DNA from: Paraburkholderia sp. PREW-6R
GTDB lineage: Bacteria; Pseudomonadota; Gammaproteobacteria; Burkholderiales; Burkholderiaceae
Direction of reading: 5' to 3'
Assembly: GCF_039621805.1 (NCBI RefSeq)
Contig: NZ_CP155074.1
Coordinates: 1,426,001-1,490,000 of the forward strand
Length of the DNA stretch: 64,000 nucleotides
A program made the position numbers and the translations under genes. The notes beneath the pieces were generated by a model that had not been told where the DNA came from, ran no database searches, and was given only the letters and a program-made list of their open reading frames with translations. Below are positions 42,353 through 50,686 of this stretch, in pieces (positions within the stretch are counted from its first letter, which is position 1; each line of letters begins with the position of its first letter).

Positions 42353-42628
42353 ATGTCTGCCCCACACGACGACGTCCCTACACCCAGTGCCACCGATGCT
42401 GCCGCGGGCAAGGCGAAACGCAAGGTCATGCCGATTTCAGTGCGCAATCTGCTGATGGTTGCGGTCGGCGTCATCGTGTTCGCGATCGTGTCGTTCGTGG
42501 TGCTCTACAAACCTATTACGTATGGCGACGAAATCCCGAACTTCGGCATCATCCTGATGCTGACGGTGCCGGTGATCGCGGGCGTGGCGTTTCGCGTGGG
42601 ACTGGACGCCTGGTTTGAGCGAGGCTGA
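42353..42628 (+). CDS. Small two-helix membrane protein of unknown function
   Basis: A 91-residue protein. A polar, Lys-rich N-terminus (1-30) precedes two membrane helices, about 32-53 (LLMVAVGVIVFAIVSFVVLY) and 63-84 (FGIILMLTVPVIAGVAFRVG). I do not recognise a family. The ATG at 42353 is chosen over the longer frame from 42167, whose extension is arginine-rich and lies in an apparent leader. It starts about 200 bases after the DUF72 gene and probably has its own promoter in between. Confidence 0.7.
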   Translation: MSAPHDDVPTPSATDAAAGKAKRKVMPISVRNLLMVAVGVIVFAIVSFVVLYKPITYGDEIPNFGIILMLTVPVIAGVAFRVGLDAWFERG

Positions 42629-43107
42629 ACATTGCGCAGCCCTCGTCGCGCAAGAAGGCTGAGGATTGCCCGTTGTGCTGACGAATACTGGTCAACCCTG
42701 AGGAACGGATTGCACGAGCCAATCCGCTTTTGCATCATTGGACAACCGGCGATGCGGCACACGTCTACTCGTCCACTCCATTTCATGTGGCGCAGACGGC
42801 GTCTGCATGCGGCGACCCGGGATCGGCGGGAAGAACCAGGCGGCTATCGAGGCTAACAACGAGGCAAACATCGAGGCAAACATCGAGCCGCGCCGGTCAA
42901 CCGCGGCGCGCTTGTTCAAGTCCGAATCGGCCGGTACATCACGTGGAATTGTCATCGGATAGTTACCATCGCGCGGAATGATGCTTGCTGAACAGCAAGA
43001 ACACATGCTGGCGCCACAGCGCGCGCCGTATCCGGAGACACTCCGACACGCGCAGTCCAGCCGCCGGCCGACCGCCGCAAGGCGAGATCAATTCAAGGAG
43101 CCGAACC
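42629..43107. other. Intergenic region with a short tandem repeat and no firm gene
   Basis: About 480 bases. The 12-base unit CGAGGCAAACAT occurs twice in tandem (42860-42883), with diverged copies on either side. A minus-strand frame crosses it (listed separately at low confidence). No RNA structure or terminator is convincing. Confidence 0.5.
42692..42955 (-). CDS. Possible small protein, weak evidence
   Basis: An 87-residue frame from ATG 42955. It has a hydrophobic centre, MFASMFASLLASIAAWFF, encoded by the short tandem repeat of this region, and a basic, Pro-rich tail. There is no good ribosome site, no family I recognise, and its third-codon GC is lower than in neighbouring genes. It may be a small membrane protein or chance. 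Confidence 0.22.
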   Translation of the reverse strand: MTIPRDVPADSDLNKRAAVDRRGSMFASMFASLLASIAAWFFPPIPGRRMQTPSAPHEMEWTSRRVPHRRLSNDAKADWLVQSVPQG

Positions 43108-43344
43108 ATGAACGAGGACCTGGAAGCCAGGATTCGCACGCGCGCTTACCACCTTTGGGAAAACGACGCCTCGCCGGATGGCCGTGCAGACGAATACTGG
43201 GAAAAGGCCAGACGGCAGCTGGAAGCCGAGGGCGACCCCGATCTGAACGCGCCCGCACCTGCTGTCGAACAATCGGATCAATACAACGCGATCGGCATGC
43301 GGGCGGAAGAGAGCGACAAATCCGAAGACATAGCGGACACTTGA
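43108..43344 (+). CDS. DUF2934 family small protein
   Basis: A 78-residue acidic protein with the DUF2934 core: IRTRAYHLWENDASPDGRADEYWEKARRQLE (about 8-38). This motif is widespread in Rhizobiales and Burkholderiales as short, often stress-linked proteins of unknown function. The tail is acidic and probably disordered. The ATG at 43108 follows CAAGGAG at 7-base spacing, so the longer frame from 42985 is not used. Confidence 0.85.
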   Translation: MNEDLEARIRTRAYHLWENDASPDGRADEYWEKARRQLEAEGDPDLNAPAPAVEQSDQYNAIGMRAEESDKSEDIADT

Positions 43345-43475
43345 GTGGTAGCGTTCGCGACCGTTCGCATCAGGCGAACCTGACCCGGAAATAGCGTCGG
43401 CCACGCGTCACAGCGCGAGCTGAAAAGCGGTGTGGCGACGCCCGGTTTGCCCCGTATTGTTATCGGACAAGTGCC

Positions 43476-43724
43476 ATGAGTTATCACGATCTGGATCGGG
43501 AGATTGCCCACCTCGAACTTGTGTTCCGGCAGATTTCCACAAGCGATCGCATACCCCTCTCCTACTGGCGCGGCCGCTTGCGAATGCTGTCCTGCCATTC
43601 GCTGATGCCCGCGCAGCGGGCTCGCATCGAGCGGCTGGAAGCACAGTTGCATGCGCTGGAAGAACGCGAGGAAACCTTGCATGCGAGGCCGCGCACACGG
43701 GCGCAACAGGCAGCGCCGCGATGA
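43476..43724 (+). CDS. Hypothetical small helical protein
   Basis: An 82-residue protein with no recognised family. It is mostly helical and likely forms a coiled coil in RARIERLEAQLHALEEREETL (about 48-68), with a basic tail. MSYHDLDREIAHLELVFRQIST begins with charged amphipathic helix. It starts 131 bases after the DUF2934 gene on the same strand. No strong ribosome site precedes the ATG, so the start is tentative. Confidence 0.55.
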   Translation: MSYHDLDREIAHLELVFRQISTSDRIPLSYWRGRLRMLSCHSLMPAQRARIERLEAQLHALEEREETLHARPRTRAQQAAPR

Positions 43725-43794
43725 CCCTCTAGCCGCCTCGATATCCGCGCGACGTCTTTCACCCGGGCTTAAAAGACGTCGCGCGCCGCCGCTG

Positions 43795-45045
43795 TCAGCC
43801 GGTGAGAAGCCGCGCGCCCAAGGCCAGCACCAACGCCGGCACCATCACGATCACGCCCACCTTCAGAAACTTCATGAAGCTCACGTCCTCGCCTTCGCGG
43901 CGGATGGCGTTGAGCCACAGGATGGTCGCGAGCGAACCGGTGATCGACATGTTCGGGCCGAGATCGACGCCGATCAGCAGCGCGTCGATCACACGCTCCG
44001 GACTGTGCGCCTGCATCACCGTCGAGCTCGCGATCAGGCCGGCCGGCAGGTTGTTCATCAGATTGCTGACGAGCGCGATCGCGCCGCCCGCCCATGCCGC
44101 GCTCGCCACTTCGTCGTGCTGCGCGCCGTGTCGGGCGAGTGTGGCGAGCATGTTGATGACGCCGGTGTGATCGAGCATTTCCACCAGCACGAACAGCGCC
44201 GCAACGAGCGGCAGCACGCTCCACGAGATTTCGCGGATCATCGGCAGCGGCGACTTGCGCTCGAGGATCAACACCACCAGTGCGGTCACGAGGCCCAGTA
44301 TCGCGGTCGGCAAGCCCAGTGCAATATCGAACGCGGACACGGTCAACAGGACGATCGCGGTCACACCGATACCGGCCAGCGCGACGCGTCCGCTTGACGA
44401 CAGCGCGGTCGTTTCGAGATTCGCTTCACAGGTTCCCGTCAGCGCGCCGCGCTGGGTCCAGCGCAACAACACGTAAGTCGCGACGATCGACAGAATGGAC
44501 GGCAGCGTGAAGCGCATCAGCCACGCGCCGAGCGCGGGCGTGTGATTGCCGTACAGCACGATGTTGGCGGGGTTCGAGATCGGCAGCACGAAACTCGCGG
44601 CATTGGCGATCAGCGCACAGACGAACAGCAGCGGCAACGGCGGCGTCCTGGCCTTTCTGGCTGCGGCGAACACGGCGGGCGTGAGTACGACCGCGGTGGC
44701 GTCGTTGGAAAGAAAGGCCGTGATGACGACCCCGACCAGATAGACCAGCAGAAACAGCCGGCGCGGCGAGCCCTGTGCGTGGTTGACCGCCAGCACCGCG
44801 ACCCAGTCGAACAGGCCTTCGCGACGGCCCACTTCCGAGAGCAGCATCATCCCAAACAGGAACAGATAGACATCGGCGCCCTTGCCGATCGCCTCGAATG
44901 CGAGCCCGACGGGCAACAGCCCGAACAGGACCAGCAGAAGCGCGCCGGCCACCGCCCACACTGCCTCGGGCCATTTGAACGGACGGGTAATGACGCCGGC
45001 CGTCGCGGCCGCGGCAATACCCCAGGAGATAAAAGTGGAATTCAC
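43795..45045 (-). CDS. ArsB/NhaD-like anion or arsenite transporter
   Basis: A 416-residue inner-membrane protein with 10 to 12 hydrophobic segments and the ion-transporter (ArsB/SLC13) pattern. LFLFGMMLLSEVGRREGLFDWVAVLAV, AFLSNDATAVVLTPAVFAAAR and ISNPANIVLYGNHTPALGAWLMRF carry the two re-entrant-loop signatures; a second half repeats the motif in NNLPAGLIASSTVM and GVDLGPNMSITGSLATILW. I use the GTG at 45045 because it gives the ArsB-like N-terminus (NSTFISWGIAAAATAGVIT). No arsR, arsC or arsH is adjacent, so arsenite export is not supported by context; another anion is equally possible. Confidence 0.85.
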   Translation of the reverse strand: MNSTFISWGIAAAATAGVITRPFKWPEAVWAVAGALLLVLFGLLPVGLAFEAIGKGADVYLFLFGMMLLSEVGRREGLFDWVAVLAVNHAQGSPRRLFLLVYLVGVVITAFLSNDATAVVLTPAVFAAARKARTPPLPLLFVCALIANAASFVLPISNPANIVLYGNHTPALGAWLMRFTLPSILSIVATYVLLRWTQRGALTGTCEANLETTALSSSGRVALAGIGVTAIVLLTVSAFDIALGLPTAILGLVTALVVLILERKSPLPMIREISWSVLPLVAALFVLVEMLDHTGVINMLATLARHGAQHDEVASAAWAGGAIALVSNLMNNLPAGLIASSTVMQAHSPERVIDALLIGVDLGPNMSITGSLATILWLNAIRREGEDVSFMKFLKVGVIVMVPALVLALGARLLTG

Positions 45046-45408
45046 AGGAAGCGTCCAGGATTGGTTCAGTGGCGCGCCCGCTCGGCCAGTCGATGCATGG
45101 CTGCCCGGACGCAGCGCCGGTGTGCAGCATACCCGATCGATCACATGGCGCCGGCGCTGAATGGGCAAGTTGCATGCCCGATGGCCGCCTGCGCATCGAC
45201 GTCGAACCTCCTGCTTCGCCTTCTTGCATTGCGCTTTTACGTTACCCTTCGATCTTCCTTCGCAACGAGTACGGATTCATTAGCATCACCGCTACAACAA
45301 TCTGTTCCCGTCCACCCGGCTATTCAGCTTCTACTCGCATCCCTACTATCCGCACTTACCGGCGCAAGACCACGCACCCACCCAGAACACGAACACGAGT
45401 ACGACTGA
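45046..45408. other. Intergenic region between divergent genes
   Basis: About 360 bases between the ArsB-like gene and cytochrome b561. The half nearer 45409 is less GC-rich and should hold the b561 promoter, but no clear boxes stand out. No RNA or repeat is seen. Confidence 0.45.
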
Positions 45409-45963
45409 ATGGATTCCCGTCTCCCCGTTCATCACCGCTATGGCGGCCCCGCGATCGCACTGCACTGGCTGATTGCGCTGCTGATCGTCGCTGGCTTCTA
45501 TCTCGGTTGGATCATGACCGACATTCCCGGCTTCACGCCGACCAAACTCAAGTATTTCTCGTGGCACAAGTGGATCGGCGTGACGGTCTTCGCGCTCGCC
45601 GTGATCCGCGTGTTGTGGCGCGCCACCCATCGCGCGCCCGCGCTCGCCAGCGCAACGCCCATGTGGCAGAAGGCTGCGGCCCATCTCGTCCACGGCTTGC
45701 TGTATCTGCTGATGCTGGCGATCCCGCTGTCCGGCTACTTCTACAGTTCCGCGGCCGGCATTCAGGTGGTCTATCTCGGCGTCGTGCCGCTGCCCACGAT
45801 CATCGGCCCGGATCAGGCACTCAAGGCCACGCTGCGCACGGTCCACGTGCTGCTCAATTACACGCTGCTCGTGCTGGTCGCACTGCATGTGCTCGCCGCG
45901 CTCAAGCATCAGTTCGTCGATCGCGACGGCCTGCTTGCGCGCATGGTGCCGTTCCTCAAATGA
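45409..45963 (+). CDS. Cytochrome b561 family protein
   Basis: A 184-residue protein with four membrane helices and two haem-b sites. Candidate ligand histidines are in ALHWLIALL, SWHKWIGVTVF, HLVHGLLYLLML and TVHVLLNYTLL. It resembles E. coli CybB, which moves electrons from the quinol pool, probably to superoxide or periplasmic partners. Two YceI-family genes follow in the same direction, an arrangement common in proteobacteria and suggesting a shared quinone or isoprenoid-binding role. The ATG at 45409 gives the standard N-terminus, RYGGPAIALHWLIAL. Confidence 0.92.
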   Translation: MDSRLPVHHRYGGPAIALHWLIALLIVAGFYLGWIMTDIPGFTPTKLKYFSWHKWIGVTVFALAVIRVLWRATHRAPALASATPMWQKAAAHLVHGLLYLLMLAIPLSGYFYSSAAGIQVVYLGVVPLPTIIGPDQALKATLRTVHVLLNYTLLVLVALHVLAALKHQFVDRDGLLARMVPFLK

Positions 45964-46042
45964 CGCGAGCGCACGATTGGCTACAGCCTGTTGGCAATGA
46001 AATTCTCCGCAGTGCGCAATCAACGCACACGGGTTAGATAGG

Positions 46043-46648
46043 ATGCGTACCACGATGAAAACGAACCCCTACTCCCTCGCCCGGCGCCTGGCCAGGTCCA
46101 CCGTGGCCACCCTCGCCGCCTCGGCCGCCCTGGCGCTGGTTGGCGCCAGCCTCGCCCACGCCGATGTCGATACGTCGAAGAGCAGCGTCGTTGCGACGAC
46201 GAAGCAGATGAACGTGCCGGTCGACGGCAAATTCAGGAAGTTCTCGGCGCAACTGAACTTCGATCCGGCCAGGCCGACTGCCGGCAGCGCCAATGTGTCG
46301 ATCGACACTGCCAGCTACGACCTTGGCGCCGACGACTACAACAAGCAGGCCCAAGGCAAGGAATGGTTCGACAGCGCGACCTATCCGGCTGCGACGTTCG
46401 TCTCGAGCGCGATTGCGCCTGCGGGCGGCAACCAGTACAGGATCACCGGCAAGCTGACCATCAAGGGCAAATCGCAGACAGTGGTGGTGCCGGTCACGAT
46501 CGCGAGCCAGGGCAATGCGCAAACCTTCGACGGTTCACTGCCGATCAAACGCTCGCAGTTCGACGTGGGCACCGGCGAATGGAAAGACACGTCGGTCGTG
46601 GCCGACGAGGTCGTCATCAAATTTCACATCGTCGCAACGAAGAAGTAA
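46043..46648 (+). CDS. YceI family periplasmic protein
   Basis: About 201 residues. The signal peptide (about 15-36) ends ASLAHA, followed by the lipocalin-like YceI barrel (VDTSKSSVVATTKQMNVPVDGKF...VVADEVVIKFHI). YceI proteins bind long polyprenyl or quinone-like molecules; in E. coli the family member is base- or stress-induced. The first ATG, 46043, has AGG at close spacing; ATG 46055 is possible. It lies 79 bases after the cytochrome b561 gene and precedes a second YceI gene. Confidence 0.9.
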   Translation: MRTTMKTNPYSLARRLARSTVATLAASAALALVGASLAHADVDTSKSSVVATTKQMNVPVDGKFRKFSAQLNFDPARPTAGSANVSIDTASYDLGADDYNKQAQGKEWFDSATYPAATFVSSAIAPAGGNQYRITGKLTIKGKSQTVVVPVTIASQGNAQTFDGSLPIKRSQFDVGTGEWKDTSVVADEVVIKFHIVATKK

Positions 46649-46708
46649 TACGGCGAGCCTGCCGTACATCGAAGCGATGTCGCACTTTTGGAAAACCTGG
46701 AGAACATC

Positions 46709-47287
46709 TTGAAGAAATCGTTTTTGCTCGCCGCCGGCGCAATGGCTGCTGCACTGTCGTTCAACGCCATGGCCGCCGACACCTATCAGCTCGATCCGAC
46801 TCACACGTACCCGAGCTTCGAAACGGATCACTTCGGCGGCATCTCGGTGTGGCGCGGCAAGTTCAAGAAGAGCAGCGGCACGGTGGTGCTGGATCGCGCC
46901 GCAAAGACCGGTACGGTCGACGTGACGATCGACATGAATTCGGTGGATATCGGCAATGACAAGCTCGACGCGGAACTCGTCACCGACAAGTTCTTCGACG
47001 CCGCCAAGTATCCGACCGCGACGTACAAGGGCACGCAGATCCGCTTCGACGGCGACAAGCCGGTGGAAGTCATCGGTACGCTGACCATGCACGGTATCAC
47101 CCGCCCGCTCAATCTGAAGATCGAATCGTTCAAGTGCTTTACGAACCCGATGCTCAAGCGCGAAGTGTGCGGCACGGAATCGACCGCGACGTTCAACCGC
47201 GACGATTTCGGCGTGGACTTCGGCAAGACTTATGGCTTCAAGATGCAGACCACGCTGCATATTCAGGCTGAAGGCATCAAGCAGTAA
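46709..47287 (+). CDS. YceI family periplasmic protein
   Basis: A 192-residue protein. The signal peptide is MKKSFLLAAGAMAAALSFNAMA, then the YceI barrel (DTYQLDPTHTYPSFETDHFGGISVWRGKF...HIQAEGIKQ). It is closer to E. coli YceI than its neighbour is. The start is TTG 46709: GGAG lies 6 to 7 bases upstream, and this start gives a classical signal peptide. The frame could also open at TTG 46688 but would put MENLENIL before the signal. It follows the other YceI gene by 60 bases, so the pair plus cytochrome b561 probably form one unit. Confidence 0.9.
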   Translation: MKKSFLLAAGAMAAALSFNAMAADTYQLDPTHTYPSFETDHFGGISVWRGKFKKSSGTVVLDRAAKTGTVDVTIDMNSVDIGNDKLDAELVTDKFFDAAKYPTATYKGTQIRFDGDKPVEVIGTLTMHGITRPLNLKIESFKCFTNPMLKREVCGTESTATFNRDDFGVDFGKTYGFKMQTTLHIQAEGIKQ

Positions 47288-47298
47288 GCTATGACGCC

Positions 47299-47330
47299 GG
47301 CGCGCGGTGCGTGTGGCGCGCGCCGCCTTT
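47299..47330 (+). terminator. Probable terminator after the YceI pair
   Basis: GGCGCGCG (47299-47306) and CGCGCGCC (47317-47324) form an 8-base stem with a 10-base loop, followed by only three T. Termination is likely but may be weak. Confidence 0.5.
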
Positions 47331-47363
47331 CATCCTTCTCGCGCACGCCACCTGTTCAAACGC

Positions 47364-48350
47364 CTAGCCGCCCGCAAGCGAACGGAAGTCATCCACGCTT
47401 TCCGTGTACGTTCCCGTCTGGCCGTTCGAAGTCACCGTGATATTGACCGTCGACGTATTCGACGCCGTGATGGTCTCGACGGTGTCGCTCGTCGACAGCT
47501 GAATCACGCCTTGCTGCACATTGCCGCCGCTGATCGTCACCGGCGTGGGCGTCGCGACGTTGAACGCCAGCACAGCATCCGCCGCGCTCACGCTGATATT
47601 TCCGCTGGTCGCGAGCGTGTCGGTCGACGGGTCGACGCCGTGCACGCGCGAGTAGGTCAGCGACGTGATCGTGATGTCTCCGCTGATACTCCCTGAAGCC
47701 GCCTGCTGCGTGCGGTTGAGCGTTACCGTCGGCGCGCTTGCGGTCGTCGTCGTGACGCCCGTCTTCGCGTTATAGCTCATCGTAAAACTGACCGTGCCGT
47801 TCACGACGGTCGTGCCGTTGGACGAGGTGAGCGTCAAAGCGTTGGCGGTTTCGACGGCGCTGTACGACCAGTCGTTCGCCGTGCTGCCCACCACACCCTG
47901 CGCACTCTGGATCTGCACGCTGACCGTGCCGGTCACCGATGCGTCGGACGCCACGCCAGGCGCTTTCACCTGACCCGTACACTGATTGAAGCCGACCGTC
48001 GCGGTCTCGCCGGCCTGAATGCCGGACACGCCTGCGTTCGACGTGACGACGCCGACGGTCCCGCTGGAGGGGCAGGCGGTCGTGGTGCTGGCGGTGCCGG
48101 CGCTCACGCCGCTCACGAACGACTGGACGACCGAAGTGTAAATAGCCGCGACGCCGGGCCCGGACAGCATGCCGAACGCGCCGGCATAACGTGCAACGTG
48201 TTCGCTTTGTACCGCCGACGAGAGTTTCAGCACGCTGGGTCCGGCGCTCGCGCTGCTACCGCCCGAACCGCCGCCGCACGCGCCAAGCAGAACCGTTGCG
48301 GCCGCAACCATTGCGGCGAACATCGGTCGTGAAGTTTGAAACAAAAGCAT
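47364..48350 (-). CDS. Lipoprotein, Ser/Thr-rich, unknown function
   Basis: A 328-residue protein. It has a signal peptide with lipobox LLGAC (acylated Cys near residue 25), then a Gly/Ser-rich stretch and a long Ser/Thr/Val-rich domain of likely beta structure (SGDITITSLTY, NVQQGVIQLSTSDTVETITASN). Two further cysteines (in ACPSSG and FNQCTGQ) may pair in the periplasm. I do not recognise a family; its composition suggests an outer-membrane or surface lipoprotein. The ATG at 48350 has TGGAG about 6 bases upstream, so the longer frame to 48422 is not used. Confidence 0.75.
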   Translation of the reverse strand: MLLFQTSRPMFAAMVAAATVLLGACGGGSGGSSASAGPSVLKLSSAVQSEHVARYAGAFGMLSGPGVAAIYTSVVQSFVSGVSAGTASTTTACPSSGTVGVVTSNAGVSGIQAGETATVGFNQCTGQVKAPGVASDASVTGTVSVQIQSAQGVVGSTANDWSYSAVETANALTLTSSNGTTVVNGTVSFTMSYNAKTGVTTTTASAPTVTLNRTQQAASGSISGDITITSLTYSRVHGVDPSTDTLATSGNISVSAADAVLAFNVATPTPVTISGGNVQQGVIQLSTSDTVETITASNTSTVNITVTSNGQTGTYTESVDDFRSLAGG

Positions 48351-48734
48351 AAACGCTCCAAATCCAGAAAGCCGGTCGAGCAGAAGCCCGACACGTAGAC
48401 ACAAAGCGCAGCGCGCTTCCATTGATCGAGGGATCCGTCGTTCCGTTGCAGCGTGGCGTGCATGTCGGCCGGTCGGTCCATCACGACCATTATCAACAGG
48501 CTTTTAAAAGTGCAATTGAGCGATTAGCCGTTCAAAAGAAGCCTAATCTGGCCGATATCGAATGTTGAATCGACTGTTTTGCAGGAGTTACCGGGTCATA
48601 CATTCCGCTTGTGCTGCGCATGAAAACTTGAACGCGAAGAGTCGCCATAAGCGGGCTCTATTTATCGATTTGAACTGAGTGCTTACACCGTAAAGTCGCC
48701 GACACGGAAACAATCCTTGTCGGGAGATGGAGCG
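48351..48734. other. Intergenic region between divergent genes
   Basis: About 385 bases between the lipoprotein gene and an outer-membrane barrel gene. The section at 48500-48720 is AT-richer than average and should hold both promoters. No stable hairpin or repeat is evident. Confidence 0.45.
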
Positions 48735-49385
48735 GTGACTCAGGTAAAAAATGCGGCCCTGGCCGCTGTAGTACTGTTGTTGGCGGGAGCCGTGCAGGCT
48801 CAGGAAGTTTATGTGCATGGGGGAACGCTGGGCGCAGGTGTCGGCGCGGCACTGCCGTTGACATCGTGGGCAGGCGTGCATGCGGAAATCGAAGGGCTGG
48901 GGTTTTCGCACTCGGTCAATGTGGACGATAACCAGTACGACGGACATCTGAAGCTCTTGCAGGGCGGCCTGTATGTCGATCTGTTCCCATTCAGTTCGAG
49001 CGGCTTTCGCGTAACGGCGGGCGCGCTGATCAACGACGACGAACTGACGGCCCACGCGGTACCGAACGCACAAGGCAACTACAAGATCGGCGATGACTTC
49101 GTTCCGGCGGTGGGAGCCGCACCTTCTGCGACAGCGACGCTGCCGCGTGTGATGCCCTATCTCGGGATCGGCTACGGGCACAAGCCGGTATCGAAGGGTT
49201 TTGGATTGACGGTCGATCTGGGCGTCGCGTATGGCCGCCCGCACACGTCGTATAACGTGCCGGCCATTTACTCGCTCTTTACCACCCAGGCCAACATCGA
49301 CGACGAAGAACAGAAAATCAGCGACAAGGTCGAGCGATACAAACTTTACCCGGTCGTGCAGATCGGCGTGTCGTACCGCTTCTGA
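48735..49385 (+). CDS. Outer-membrane beta-barrel protein
   Basis: A 216-residue protein with a signal peptide (about 1-24, ending AVQAQE) and alternating strands typical of an 8-strand barrel. It ends in the C-terminal Phe signature VGVSYRF needed for BAM-dependent insertion. Segments such as GGTLGAGVGAALPL and GLTVDLGVAYGRP are strand-like. The start is GTG 48735 with GGAG upstream; an earlier TTG in frame would add MSGDGA. Specific function is not known. Confidence 0.75.
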   Translation: MTQVKNAALAAVVLLLAGAVQAQEVYVHGGTLGAGVGAALPLTSWAGVHAEIEGLGFSHSVNVDDNQYDGHLKLLQGGLYVDLFPFSSSGFRVTAGALINDDELTAHAVPNAQGNYKIGDDFVPAVGAAPSATATLPRVMPYLGIGYGHKPVSKGFGLTVDLGVAYGRPHTSYNVPAIYSLFTTQANIDDEEQKISDKVERYKLYPVVQIGVSYRF

Positions 49386-49460
49386 TCACTGCACGTGCCC
49401 GCTCCATGCAGGTACGCCCCTTGCGCGTCATCCGGTGCACCATTTTTCAAGGAGGCAGTG

Positions 49461-49937
49461 ATGGGCTCAATCAATCCTCAGGGTGACAATCAAAGCGGCG
49501 CAAAGGTAGTGGGCAGTGGCGTGGGCGACGGTCCGGGGCCGGACGTCATGGCCGCGGCCACGTTGAGCGGCAATGAAGTGTATTCATCGGACGGCGAACA
49601 CGTCGGCAAGATCTCGGACATCATGCTCGACGTACGCAGCGGAAAAATTGCTTACGCGGTGCTGTCCGAAGGCGGGTTCCTCGGAATGGGCGCGACGCTT
49701 CATGCGATTCCGTGGAGCGCGCTGACACTCGACACGGATCAGAAGTGCTTCCATGTCGACCTTACCGCGCAACGGCTGAAAGACGATCCCGGCTTCGACA
49801 AGGATCACTGGCCGTCGATGGCCGACGCTCAATGGGGCACGTCGACGCACAGTTATTACAACCGTCAGCCGTACTGGGTCGCCACGCAGGAAGTGGTAGA
49901 AATGGATCCGGACGTGCAACCACGGATCGAGCACTAG
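49461..49937 (+). CDS. PRC-barrel domain protein
   Basis: A 158-residue protein with a PRC-barrel domain (about 35-100): NEVYSSDGEHVGKISDIMLDVRSGKIAYAVLSEGGFLGMGATLHAIPWSAL. Such domains bind partner proteins or RNA-processing or photosynthesis factors; stand-alone forms are often stress-induced in Burkholderiales. A perfect AAGGAGG precedes ATG 49461. It may belong with the stress genes around it (phasin, Mn-catalase). A strong terminator follows. Confidence 0.88.
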   Translation: MGSINPQGDNQSGAKVVGSGVGDGPGPDVMAAATLSGNEVYSSDGEHVGKISDIMLDVRSGKIAYAVLSEGGFLGMGATLHAIPWSALTLDTDQKCFHVDLTAQRLKDDPGFDKDHWPSMADAQWGTSTHSYYNRQPYWVATQEVVEMDPDVQPRIEH

Positions 49938-49995
49938 ACTGACCGGGCGATCTTGCTTCGCGTTAAAGCGTGACGCGATCGCCCGCACAACTGAG

Positions 49996-50037
49996 AATGC
50001 CGCCCGCGTAGTGACGACACTCGCGGGCGGCATTTTT
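49996..50037 (+). terminator. Strong Rho-independent terminator after the PRC-barrel gene
   Basis: AATGCCGCCCGCG (49996-50008) and CGCGGGCGGCATT (50022-50034) form a perfect 13-base stem with a 13-base loop and a T tract. A second stem (GGGCGATC / GATCGCCC) lies just upstream. It separates the gene from convergent phasin. Confidence 0.88.
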
Positions 50038-50054
50038 GTTGTTCCGACTGCGGG

Positions 50055-50573
50055 TCAGTGCAGGTCGCCCCGCACGTCATCGGATGAAACGACATTGCCT
50101 GCGCTATCGACGATCGCGACGGTATTGGCTGTTGCCTGTGCCGATACGTCGTCCGCCGCGACCAGCAGGCGCTCGGTGTTCGCGTTCGCCTGATTGGCAA
50201 ACGACCCGCTCGCGGCGTCGACCATTTCAGCGAACGTGCGCAGCGAGTTCTGGAAGCGCTCCTGCATCGCCGAAAAAAGACCGAGCCGGGTTTCCACGGC
50301 AATTTCCTCGACGTGGCGCCAGTAGGCGAAAGTCTTCTTGATCGTGGCCGGAAATTGTTGCGATTGAAGGTCAATCGCTTCGCTCATCGACCGGGCAGAG
50401 AGTGCCGCATGGGCGAGCGCCTGCTGCTCGGACAGCGAAGTCTTGACGGTCTGCAGGTTCAGTTCGATCACTTTTTCAATGCCTGACATGGCTTCCGCAG
50501 TGCAATCGAATGTGCCTTCCACCGCACTGTTTCGTTGACGCGATGAGATCTGGTTCAGGGTGTCAGCGTACAT
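50055..50573 (-). CDS. Phasin family protein
   Basis: A 172-residue, mostly helical protein of the TIGR01841 phasin type that coats polyhydroxyalkanoate granules. Family features: VIELNLQTVKTSLSEQQALAHAALSARSMSEAIDLQSQQF (about 36-75), followed by YWRHVEEIAVETRLGLFSAMQERFQNSL. There are no membrane helices. The ATG at 50573 starts MYADTLNQISS. It is on the same strand as the Mn-catalase gene 113 bases away, but no PHA synthase is in the window, so its PHA role is inferred from family. Confidence 0.85.
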   Translation of the reverse strand: MYADTLNQISSRQRNSAVEGTFDCTAEAMSGIEKVIELNLQTVKTSLSEQQALAHAALSARSMSEAIDLQSQQFPATIKKTFAYWRHVEEIAVETRLGLFSAMQERFQNSLRTFAEMVDAASGSFANQANANTERLLVAADDVSAQATANTVAIVDSAGNVVSSDDVRGDLH

Positions 50574-50686
50574 AGAAGCTCCGATGTGATGAGGCGCAAG
50601 ACGCCAGAAAAAAAGTTATGCGATAGATGCCGACCGGCGGCGCAGCAGCGAAACTAACCAGCCACTGCAACCGCCGGTGGATACAG

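Noticed and set aside
43795..45045. Assignment as a dedicated arsenite pump arsB
   Set aside because: No arsR, arsC or arsH lies beside it, so only the transporter family is supported.
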